Assembly: GCA_902775345.1 (NCBI GenBank)
Contig: CACYLW010000003.1
Coordinates: 124,001-188,000, forward strand
DNA: 64,000 bases
From: an uncultured Eubacteriales bacterium
Lineage (GTDB): Bacteria > Bacillota > Clostridia > Peptostreptococcales > Anaerovoracaceae
Direction of reading: 5' to 3'
Part shown: piece by piece, positions 53,062 to 60,345 of the stretch
How positions within the stretch are numbered: position 1 is the first letter of the stretch
Layout of the letters: each line of letters opens with the position of its first letter
Made by a program: the position numbers and the translations under genes
Notes under the pieces: model-generated
Told to the model about the DNA's origin: nothing
What the model saw: only the letters and a program-made list of their open reading frames with translations
Databases searched by the model: none

Positions 53062-53931
53062 ATGAAAATAGCTGTCACTTATGATAATGGAAATGTTTTT
53101 CAGCATTTCGGAAGAACAGAGAACTTCAAGGTTTATGAAGTCGAAGGAGGAAGAGTTGTATCGTCCGAGGTAATGAACTCAAATGGAGTCGGACACGAGG
53201 CACTGGCATGGCTGCTTAAGGACTGTGACATCGACGTGCTGATCTGCGGCGGAATGGGACAGGGTGCCCAGGATGCTCTTGCTGAAGCAGGCATCGAGGT
53301 CTGCGCTGGAGCAGAGGGAAACACCGATGAGGCAGTCGCTGCCTACCTTGCAGGTGAACTCGTGAACACTGGCGTAAACTGCGATCATCACGACCATGAA
53401 CACGGCCACGGACACGGCGAATCTGAAGGCTGCAGCCCTCAGGACTGTGCCGGCTGCCAGGGATGCGGCGGCGCTGCTCAGTTTGAGCCATTCTACTTTT
53501 TTGAAGGTACGAATGTAGGCAAGAAAGTCAAAGTCCACTACAGGGGAACTTTCGATGACGGAACACAGTTTGACGCGTCGTATGACCGCAACATGCCGCT
53601 CGAATTCGTCTGCGGAGTCGGCGACATGATCAGAGGTTTTGACAAAGCCGTAGCTGAGATGGCAGTCGGTGATATCATTGACGTTCATCTCGAGCCTGAA
53701 GAAGCATATGGCATGCCGAATCCGAACATGATCATTACCGTACCTAAGGCCTCCATTCAGGGACTTGACGGAATAGAAACCGGTGACAAGGTGATGCTGC
53801 AGGATGAGCTCGGAAGACCTTTTGACGCGCTTGTGACGGCGCAGGATGATGAGACCATCACGTTCGACTGCAATCATGAGATGGCAGGAAAGCCTCTCAA
53901 CTTTACCATTGAAATGCTCGAAATAGTTTAG
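53062..53931 (+). CDS. NifX/NifB-like domain fused to SlyD-type FKBP
   Basis: A 289-residue fusion. Residues 1-105 form a dinitrogenase iron-molybdenum cofactor (NifX/NafY) domain: MKIAVTYDNG, FQHFGRTENF, ICGGMGQGA. Residues 106-138 are a metal-binding linker with clustered His (DHHDHEHGHGHG) and four Cys (CSPQDCAGCQGC). Residues 150-289 are an FKBP peptidyl-prolyl isomerase with the insert-in-flap layout of SlyD (VKVHYRGTFDDGTQFD, LEFVCGVGDMIRGFDKAV, PEEAYGMPNP). No nitrogenase genes are nearby. A role in metal delivery and folding of a metalloprotein is inferred. CTGGAGGA precedes the ATG; the next gene starts 8 nt after the stop. Confidence 0.9.
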   Translation: MKIAVTYDNGNVFQHFGRTENFKVYEVEGGRVVSSEVMNSNGVGHEALAWLLKDCDIDVLICGGMGQGAQDALAEAGIEVCAGAEGNTDEAVAAYLAGELVNTGVNCDHHDHEHGHGHGESEGCSPQDCAGCQGCGGAAQFEPFYFFEGTNVGKKVKVHYRGTFDDGTQFDASYDRNMPLEFVCGVGDMIRGFDKAVAEMAVGDIIDVHLEPEEAYGMPNPNMIITVPKASIQGLDGIETGDKVMLQDELGRPFDALVTAQDDETITFDCNHEMAGKPLNFTIEMLEIV

Positions 53932-53939
53932 GAGAAGAA

Positions 53940-54869
53940 ATGAGTAAAAAGTATTTGGGAATAGACATAGGCGGCACGTTCATAAAGCTGGGCATCGTAG
54001 ATGATGCCGGCAGTGTCAGCATGCGCCGCGAAGTTCCGATTGACAGGAGCGGGAGCGAGACTGTCATGGAAACTGTGATGCGCGGAATAGACACGCTCCT
54101 TGCGGATTCCGGTCTCGAAGCCGTAGACTTTGAAGGGATCGGCGTTTCGGCAGCGGGCTGCATAGACACCACTAAAGGGTGTGTGGCTGAGAATGGCGGA
54201 AACATACCGGACTGGTCATTTACATCCGTTACAGGGCCGCTCTTTGAAAGATACGGAATCAAAGCGACCATAGCCAATGACGGCAACTGCGTTGCTCTTG
54301 CCGAAGCATGGATAGGAGCCGCGAAAGGCATCAGGGATGTGATATGCGTGGTTCTGGGAACGGGTGTCGGAGGCGGCATCGTCTCAGGCGGCAGGCTTAT
54401 TGAGGGTGCGCACGGATTCGGAGGAGAGATCGGACACTTCCCTACACATGCCGATCTGCTTATGACAGGCGGAGGCAAGTGGAGCTCGCATTATGAGACT
54501 TTCGCGTCGACCGGAGCTCTGGTCAGAAGGGCGCTTGCATCGGGAAAAGACTGGCTGAACGGAAGAGAGATATTCGAAGCGGCAGAATCCGGTGATGAAG
54601 CTGCGTTGAAGATACTTGATGGCTGGACGGACGAGATCGCGGCCGGCATAACAGGACTCGTGCATATATTCGATCCGCTCGTAGTGCTCATAGGAGGCGG
54701 TGTCTCGGCTCAGGAGGAACTGCTTGTCAGGCCGGTTCGGGAAAAGGTGCTGAAAACCGTAACTCCTGACATGGCAGCTGAACTTCAGGTCAAAGCTGCG
54801 GCTCTCGGTAATAACGCGGGCATGGTAGGCGCTGTCAAGTACTTCATTGACAACGATCTTCAGAGGTAG
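53940..54869 (+). CDS. ROK family sugar kinase (glucokinase-like)
   Basis: A 309-residue ROK protein. The phosphate loop LGIDIGGTFIKLGIVDD lies at residues 6-22, followed by the catalytic region ANDGNCVALAEAWIGAAKG near 118 and GTGVGGGIVSGGRLIEGAHGFGGEIGH near 141-167. The CxCGxxGC zinc motif usual after GEIGH is absent; the segment reads PTHADLLMTGGGKWSS instead. It probably phosphorylates glucose or a related hexose. AGGAGAAG precedes the start. Cotranscribed with the NifX-FKBP and thioesterase genes. Confidence 0.88.
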   Translation: MSKKYLGIDIGGTFIKLGIVDDAGSVSMRREVPIDRSGSETVMETVMRGIDTLLADSGLEAVDFEGIGVSAAGCIDTTKGCVAENGGNIPDWSFTSVTGPLFERYGIKATIANDGNCVALAEAWIGAAKGIRDVICVVLGTGVGGGIVSGGRLIEGAHGFGGEIGHFPTHADLLMTGGGKWSSHYETFASTGALVRRALASGKDWLNGREIFEAAESGDEAALKILDGWTDEIAAGITGLVHIFDPLVVLIGGGVSAQEELLVRPVREKVLKTVTPDMAAELQVKAAALGNNAGMVGAVKYFIDNDLQR

Positions 54870-54874
54870 AAGCA

Positions 54875-55606
54875 ATGGGCAAGGTAGATTGCAGCCGTAA
54901 GCTGGATCTGAGAGTGATGCCGAGCATGTGCGATGAGAATTCCCTGATGAGCATACCGGCCATGCTTGACATGTTCCAGGATTCTGCGGGGATCCATGCG
55001 GAATCAGTTGGAATGGGCGCATTTGATCTGGAAAAAATGGGTCTGTTCTGGATAGTGTCAAAAACAAGACTGGTAGTGAACAGCAGACCTCTGGTGCAGG
55101 AGATGGTTGAAGCCACTACATGGATACAGCCGGCTGAAAGAGTCAGCTGCGAAAGAGACTGGGCCTTGCTCAGGGACGGAGAACAGCTGGCCTATGTAAA
55201 AAGTATCTGGGCAGCGCTCAGAAGGGATAACTTCAGACCGGGGCGCCTTGCGGATTTTTATCCGGATTCGGATTTCAGCATTGCGCCGCCTGATGACAAA
55301 CCTTTCACCAGGATGGGCAAGAACTTCGACGGAGCCGAGCCTTTTGGAGAGTACATGATACGCTCCGTGGACATCGACAGAGGCGGGCACATGAACAATG
55401 TGAATTACGTAAGAGCGATGCTGGGATGCTTCACCTGCTCGCAGCTTGCGGAAATGAATATCAGGGAACTCGACATGCAGTTCCTTCTGCAGTGCTATGA
55501 GGGAGAAACGATACGATTCGTGAGACGTCCCGCGGAGAACGGACTTATGGAAGTAGGGGCCATCAATGAAGAAGGCAAGATCTGCTTCATGGCAGCCATT
55601 ATATAG
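54875..55606 (+). CDS. Acyl-ACP thioesterase family protein
   Basis: A 243-residue double-hotdog thioesterase (FatA-like). Hotdog 1 (about 5-135) has MLDMFQDSAGIHAESVG. Hotdog 2 has the motif SVDIDRGGHMNNVNYVRAML (about 170-189), containing the Asn-His elements of the catalytic network. It would release fatty acids from acyl carrier protein. The start is 5 nt after the ROK stop. Ends at a strong terminator. Confidence 0.88.
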   Translation: MGKVDCSRKLDLRVMPSMCDENSLMSIPAMLDMFQDSAGIHAESVGMGAFDLEKMGLFWIVSKTRLVVNSRPLVQEMVEATTWIQPAERVSCERDWALLRDGEQLAYVKSIWAALRRDNFRPGRLADFYPDSDFSIAPPDDKPFTRMGKNFDGAEPFGEYMIRSVDIDRGGHMNNVNYVRAMLGCFTCSQLAEMNIRELDMQFLLQCYEGETIRFVRRPAENGLMEVGAINEEGKICFMAAII

Positions 55607-55615
55607 ACAATAAAA

Positions 55616-55639
55616 AAAGCGGGCAGAAATGCCCGCTTT
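55616..55639. terminator. Bidirectional terminator
   Basis: AAAGCGGGCA, loop GAAA, TGCCCGCTTT, with A-run before and T's after; it lies between convergent genes. Confidence 0.9.
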
Positions 55640-55645
55640 AAAGTG

Positions 55646-56203
55646 TCAGAATTCCTTGCGGAGTATGTAGCGGCGCTTTCCGCCGTACAGTTCTCTTTCA
55701 TCGACTATATCGAAGTTGAGAACCAGGAAGTTTCTGTAACTGTATGGATTGTCAGGAGATATCGTCGTCAGTGCTTCTGTCGCGCCCATCTCTGCTGCCA
55801 TTCCCAGACGCAGTTTGTTGAACAGGCGCTGTATGCCGCGGCCTCTGTATTTTGGCGCTACCATCGTGAGGTCCATTGATACGGTCTTAGCCAGCTGCTC
55901 TCTGTCGTAGTTGAAATGTTTTCCGTAATTCTCCGGATTATCAGGGTCATTAGGTATCATTACGGAATAGCCTGCAACTTCGCCATTGCACTCAGCTATC
56001 ATGCAGATGTCATGCTCGAGCTGACCGAGGGATTCCTCCCTGGAAAAAGTAGCATACAGGTCCTTGTCAGGCAGAGCTTCCACGATCTCATCCTGAAGGG
56101 CCATCACCTTGTCAAGATCATCCGGCGTGGCTCTTCTGACATCTATGAACATAGGCTCTCCTTTTCCGTTCATCACTTCATATCTGAAAGGCAAAGTCTT
56201 CAT
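55646..56203 (-). CDS. GNAT family N-acetyltransferase
   Basis: A 185-residue acetyltransferase. The acetyl-CoA loop APKYRGRGIQRLFNKLR (about 114-130) is clear, with MDLTMVAPKYRG as beta-4. The FIDVRRATPDDLDKVMALQD opening and the SPDNPYSYRNFLVLNF near the end are typical. GGAGGAAA precedes the ATG on the minus strand. A single gene, divergent from the desulfoferrodoxin unit. The substrate is unknown. Confidence 0.9.
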   Translation of the reverse strand: MKTLPFRYEVMNGKGEPMFIDVRRATPDDLDKVMALQDEIVEALPDKDLYATFSREESLGQLEHDICMIAECNGEVAGYSVMIPNDPDNPENYGKHFNYDREQLAKTVSMDLTMVAPKYRGRGIQRLFNKLRLGMAAEMGATEALTTISPDNPYSYRNFLVLNFDIVDERELYGGKRRYILRKEF

Positions 56204-56310
56204 TTCCGTTTCCTCCGTTTGATGCGTAAAGCGGGTCGTTCTATTGTTTCATTCACCTCAATACTTTATCATGCTAAAGCGAGCTGCGTCAACAAAAAGC
56301 GGCCACGCAA

Positions 56311-56339
56311 TTGCCCGTTTTGCGGCGCTATGCTACAAT
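56311..56339 (+). promoter_or_regulatory. Promoter of the dfx-fprA operon
   Basis: TTGCCC (56311-56316), 17-nt spacer, TACAAT (56334-56339) with extended TGC. An 85-nt leader follows. Confidence 0.6.
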
Positions 56340-56423
56340 AATCAGGATAAACACAGTACTCCGGAAACACCGGACCTGCGGGTCCGTCTGAATGCAGAAT
56401 GTAAATATCAAAGGAGGATAACT

Positions 56424-56801
56424 ATGGAAATGAAATTTTATCAGTGCGCGCATTGCGGACAGATCGTGGCTATCGTGAAGAAGACAGGAGTTCCTGTAAT
56501 CTGCTGCGGAGAGCCTATGAAAGAGATCGTACCCGGCACTACAGATGCTGCTGTTGAGAAGCACGTGCCTGTGTTCGAGGTAAAGGGTGACGTTGTAGAG
56601 GTAAAGGTTGGTTCTGCAGAGCATCCTATGATCCCTGAGCATTTCATCGAGTGGATCGCATTGAAGACCAGGCAGGGCAATCAGAGAAAAGCTCTCAATC
56701 CGGGCGAGGCTCCGGCAGCCTGCTTCAGGATCTGTGAAGGCGATGAGGTCGAGGCGGTATACGCTTACTGCAACCTGCATTCGCTCTGGAAAGCTGAATA
56801 A
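56424..56801 (+). CDS. dfx: Desulfoferrodoxin (superoxide reductase)
   Basis: A 125-residue 2Fe superoxide reductase that converts superoxide to hydrogen peroxide without making O2. The ATG at 56424 follows AAGGAGG; the longer frame has no ribosome site. The desulforedoxin centre is C8, C11, C27, C28. The active iron site is H47, H67, H73, C116 and H119, with the catalytic Glu-Lys pair (EKH, 45-47) intact. Electrons usually come from rubredoxin. The flavodiiron gene follows 24 nt downstream, giving an oxidative-stress operon. Confidence 0.97.
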   Translation: MEMKFYQCAHCGQIVAIVKKTGVPVICCGEPMKEIVPGTTDAAVEKHVPVFEVKGDVVEVKVGSAEHPMIPEHFIEWIALKTRQGNQRKALNPGEAPAACFRICEGDEVEAVYAYCNLHSLWKAE

Positions 56802-56825
56802 TAAAACCAAGGAGATAACTCAAGA

Positions 56826-58007
56826 ATGAAGATTTCAGATGATATCCTGTATGTCGGTGTCAACGATCACGACATCGACCTCTTTGAAGGCCACTATATA
56901 GTTCCGGAAGGAATGGCTTACAATTCGTATATCGTAAAAGGCGACAAAACTGCTGTCATGGATTCCGTTGACGGACACTTTGCGGATGAGTGGATCGGCA
57001 AGGTAAAGGAAGCCGTCGGTTCTCCTGACTATCTCGTAGTCCAGCATATGGAGCCTGATCATTCCGGATCCGTAAAGAGCTTCATGGAAGCATTCCCTGA
57101 AGCTAAGATCGTTTCGTCCCAGAAAGCTTTTACGATGATCTCCAACTTCTTCGAAGGCGAGGATTACGCAGACAGAAGAGTTGTCGTAAAGGAAGGCGAT
57201 ACACTTGATCTCGGCGGACACACACTGAGCTTTATCACCGCACCGATGGTGCACTGGCCTGAGGTCATAATGACTTATGACGCTGAGGAAAAAGTGCTGT
57301 TCTCTGCAGATGCTTTCGGAAGATTCGGCGGACTCGACAAGATCGGTGAAACAAACGAAGAAGATGACGACTGGGCATGCGAAGCAAGACGTTACTACTT
57401 CGGTATCGTTGGCAAGTATGGTCCGCAGGTACAGGCAGTTCTCAAAAAGGCCGCTAAGCTTGACATCGAGAAGATCTGCGCACTTCACGGTCCGGTGCTT
57501 GTCTCCGATCTCGGATACTTCCTTGGACTTTACGATACATGGTCAAAGTACGAGTCTGAATCAGAGGGGGTTGTGATCGCTTATACTTCGGTTTACGGCA
57601 ACACAAAGAAGGCTGTTGAGCTCCTTGCTGAGAAGCTCGAGGCAAAGGGTGTTCCGGCAGTTGAGGTTACAGATCTCGCCAGAGACGACATCGCAGAGGC
57701 AGTCGAAGACGCGTTCAGATATGATACTGTCGTATTTGCAACAACGACTTTCAATAACGGTATCTTCCCGTTCATGAGAGAGTTCATCGACTCGCTTGTT
57801 GAGCGCAACTATCAGAACAAGAGACTCGCGTTCATCGAGAACGGATCATGGGCGCCTCAGGCTGCAAAGGTGATGAAGGGCATGCTCGAAGGCTGCAAGA
57901 ACATGACATACTGCGAGAATGACGTAAAGATCGTGTCCGCACTCAATGATGCCAGCAGAGCGCAGCTCGAGGCTCTGGCCGAAGAGCTCGCTGCAGCATA
58001 TAAATAG
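56826..58007 (+). CDS. fprA: FprA-type flavodiiron protein (O2/NO reductase)
   Basis: A 393-residue class A flavodiiron protein. The metallo-beta-lactamase domain carries all diiron residues: H74, E76, D78, H79 (HMEPDH), H143, D162 and H221. The flavodoxin domain (about 250-393) begins VVIAYTSVYGNTKKAVELLAEKL, the FMN phosphate loop. No extra rubredoxin domain is fused. It reduces O2 to water (or NO to N2O), protecting an anaerobe. AAGGAGA precedes the start. Confidence 0.96.
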   Translation: MKISDDILYVGVNDHDIDLFEGHYIVPEGMAYNSYIVKGDKTAVMDSVDGHFADEWIGKVKEAVGSPDYLVVQHMEPDHSGSVKSFMEAFPEAKIVSSQKAFTMISNFFEGEDYADRRVVVKEGDTLDLGGHTLSFITAPMVHWPEVIMTYDAEEKVLFSADAFGRFGGLDKIGETNEEDDDWACEARRYYFGIVGKYGPQVQAVLKKAAKLDIEKICALHGPVLVSDLGYFLGLYDTWSKYESESEGVVIAYTSVYGNTKKAVELLAEKLEAKGVPAVEVTDLARDDIAEAVEDAFRYDTVVFATTTFNNGIFPFMREFIDSLVERNYQNKRLAFIENGSWAPQAAKVMKGMLEGCKNMTYCENDVKIVSALNDASRAQLEALAEELAAAYK

Positions 58008-58031
58008 CCGGAAAGATACATGAAAACAAAA

Positions 58032-58057
58032 AGAGCATCGTGAGATGCTCTTTTTTT
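58032..58057 (+). terminator. Rho-independent terminator after fprA
   Basis: AGAGCATC, loop GTGA, GATGCTCT and a run of T. Confidence 0.93.
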
Positions 58058-58075
58058 ATGTGTTTTCAGCTCCGC

Positions 58076-58480
58076 TCAGCGGATGAATTTATCTATGGCT
58101 TTGTTGAGCTCTTCAATGGTGTCGAGGTCATCGTGCTTGACGGCATCGATTATGCATGTCGACATGTGCTCCTTGAGGATGACACGGCTTACCGACTTTA
58201 TGGCTGATTCTATCGCCGAAAGCTGGATCAGTACTTCAGAGCAGTCACGCCCGTCTTCAACCATTCTCCTGGTGGATTCCATGTGACCTATGATGCGGCT
58301 CATTCTGTTGAGGACAGCTTTGGTATGCTCAGCCGAATGGACATGACCGTGATCATGGTGATGCGATCCGTCGCCGTGTACATGTGTATGCGTGTATTCG
58401 TGACCATTCTCATCTACATGCGTGTGCTCATGAAAGTGCTCGTGCGTATGAGTATGACCATGTTCATGATTATCTGACAT
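58076..58480 (-). CDS. CsoR-type metal-sensing repressor with His-rich tail
   Basis: The ATG at 58480 (MSDNHEHG, 134 residues) has GGGGAGG upstream. Residues 1-52 contain 20 His in HxHx-type runs. The CsoR/RcnR helical domain (about 50-134; NRMSRIIGHMESTRRMVEDGRDC) follows. C80, H105 and C109 (HMSTC spacing) match the Cys-His-Cys copper(I) site of CsoR. The His-rich leader suggests added capture of metal such as Ni, Zn or Cu. No exporter gene is adjacent. Confidence 0.88.
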   Translation of the reverse strand: MSDNHEHGHTHTHEHFHEHTHVDENGHEYTHTHVHGDGSHHHDHGHVHSAEHTKAVLNRMSRIIGHMESTRRMVEDGRDCSEVLIQLSAIESAIKSVSRVILKEHMSTCIIDAVKHDDLDTIEELNKAIDKFIR

Positions 58481-58683
58481 AACAGCCTCCCCGTTATCTT
58501 TTTCTGACACTATGCATTGTAACAAAAGAGGCGTGGAAAGTTAACCCCGGGCAGGGGATTAATGTGTGCCTGACTTTAAAAAAGACTGATTATGATGTAC
58601 AATTAAATAACTATAATCTGACCATAAAAAGCAGTCTGAGCCATGGCTTAAAGCATCGCAGAGGCTGCAAAAGGGAGGGAAAA

Positions 58684-59757
58684 ATGGCTGACAATACGAA
58701 CGATAAACTGCTTACCAGAGATACTGCGGTAGCGGAGCCTGTCATTGACAAGCACTACCAGCTGATAGAAACAAGAAAAGCAGAGGAGATAATTGAGAGA
58801 GCAATGAATCTTGCCAGAGAAGAGATCCCTAAGGGCAAGGTAGCGACCTATATTCCGGAACTTGGAAAGATGGATCCTCATCAGCTCGGAATATGTCTTT
58901 ATCCTCTTAAGGGCGACAAGATCTGCATTGGTGACTATGACACCAGGTTTACGATACAGTCCGTCTCAAAGGTGATCATGCTCATAGTTGCACTTGAAGT
59001 CTGCGGACTCAAGTCTGTATTTAAAAAAGTAGGCATGGAACCTTCAGGAGAAGCTTTTGACTCTCTTGTTGAGCTCGATGTCAGCAATTCGAAGCCATAC
59101 AATCCGCTGATCAACTCGGGAGCCCTGGCTGTATGCGGGCTCCTGCTTCCTGAGGTGTCGTTCCAGGATATGATCAGATATACAAGAAATGTATGCTCAG
59201 ACATGGGGATCGAACTGAACGAGGATGTGTTCGATTCAGAGATGAAAACATGTTCGCGTAACCGTTCCATCGCTTACCTGCTCGAGAGCAAGGGCATCAT
59301 CACTACTGACGTGGAAGACACTCTGAGATTCTATACAAAGATGTGCTCAATGAGCGTCACTGCCGAATCGCTCGCAAACCTGGGAAAGAAACTCGCTAAT
59401 GACGGAGTATGCAGCATCGACGGAAAGAGATACATGTCATCGCGTACGGCGCGTATCGCCAAGACGCTCATGCTGACATGCGGCATGTATGACGGATCCG
59501 GAACGTTCGCTATCAAAGTAGGCATACCTACAAAGTCAGGTGTCGGCGGCGGCCTGCTTTCAGTCTCCGACAAGCGTGCAGGCATAGGAGTATTCGGACC
59601 TGCACTCGACGCGCAGGGAAACAGCATTGCAGGATGCAAGCTCCTTAGGGAGATTTCCAACAAGCTGAGGCTCAACCTCTTCTATGACCCTGAGTGGGAT
59701 AAAGAAGAATCGGAAGATACAGTACTGAAAGACATGCAGGCCAGATCGGTGATGTAA
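58684..59757 (+). CDS. glsA: Glutaminase
   Basis: A 357-residue serine-dependent glutaminase (glutamine to glutamate and ammonia). GGGAGGG lies before the ATG at 58684; the frame upstream has no ribosome site. The catalytic SxxK is in TIQSVSKV near residue 96. PYNPLINSGALAV near 138 and GVPTKSGVGGG-like IPTKSGVGGGLLSVSDKRAGIGVFGP near 281 are family hallmarks. The protein is about 40 residues longer at the N-terminus than typical (about 310). The next gene begins right after the stop. Confidence 0.95.
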   Translation: MADNTNDKLLTRDTAVAEPVIDKHYQLIETRKAEEIIERAMNLAREEIPKGKVATYIPELGKMDPHQLGICLYPLKGDKICIGDYDTRFTIQSVSKVIMLIVALEVCGLKSVFKKVGMEPSGEAFDSLVELDVSNSKPYNPLINSGALAVCGLLLPEVSFQDMIRYTRNVCSDMGIELNEDVFDSEMKTCSRNRSIAYLLESKGIITTDVEDTLRFYTKMCSMSVTAESLANLGKKLANDGVCSIDGKRYMSSRTARIAKTLMLTCGMYDGSGTFAIKVGIPTKSGVGGGLLSVSDKRAGIGVFGPALDAQGNSIAGCKLLREISNKLRLNLFYDPEWDKEESEDTVLKDMQARSVM

Positions 59758-60342
59758 ATGAATATAACAGTATATTGCGGAGCAGCTGAAGGAATGGATC
59801 CTGAATTCATCGAACGTGCCAGGGAACTTGGCGCGTGGATGGCGGGCAAGGGTCACAGACTCGTCTACGGAGCTGGAAACTCCGGCATGATGGGGGCTGT
59901 TTCTGATGCTCTGATCGAAGGCGGCGGCGAGGCTATCGGAGTCACGCCGCGGTTCTTTATTCTGGCCGAGGAGACGCGCGATGATCTCACAGAGGTCGTG
60001 ATTTCTGATGATATGTCAACAAGGCGCAAGTGGATGATCGATAACGGCGACGCATTCATCGCCCTTCCGGGAGGCATGGGTACTCTGGATGAGATCACAG
60101 AGGTGATGACTTACAAGCGCCTCGGGCTTCTCGGCAAGGTCAACAAGCCCGTCATGGTATATAACGTAAACGGCTACTATGACCGTTTCTTCAGGTTCCT
60201 GGATGACATGAGAGACCAGGGGTTCTGCAGGCAGCTCGACCGCGACAATGTGCTGGAGGTCAGATGCCTTGAGGACATAGTACGCGCGCTTGAAAGCGTA
60301 GGCAGCATAGACGAAACAAGGACTTCAAAATACGACGACTGA
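59758..60342 (+). CDS. LOG family protein (TIGR00730)
   Basis: A 194-residue Rossmann-fold protein of the LOG family (cytokinin riboside 5'-monophosphate phosphoribohydrolase). ITVYCGAAEG at the N-terminus, the RKWMID segment near residue 90, and the signature PGGMGTLDEITEV near 104-116 are present. Bacterial members cleave nucleoside 5'-monophosphates. The start codon abuts the glutaminase stop, so translation is likely coupled. Confidence 0.93.
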   Translation: MNITVYCGAAEGMDPEFIERARELGAWMAGKGHRLVYGAGNSGMMGAVSDALIEGGGEAIGVTPRFFILAEETRDDLTEVVISDDMSTRRKWMIDNGDAFIALPGGMGTLDEITEVMTYKRLGLLGKVNKPVMVYNVNGYYDRFFRFLDDMRDQGFCRQLDRDNVLEVRCLEDIVRALESVGSIDETRTSKYDD

Positions 60343-60345
60343 TAG

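Noticed and set aside
56244-56423. N-terminal extension of desulfoferrodoxin
   Set aside because: It has no ribosome site and overlaps the promoter; the ATG at 56424 has AAGGAGG and gives the normal family length.
58621-58683. Structured leader of glutaminase as a glutamine riboswitch
   Set aside because: Some pairing can be drawn, but no recognisable riboswitch core is present.
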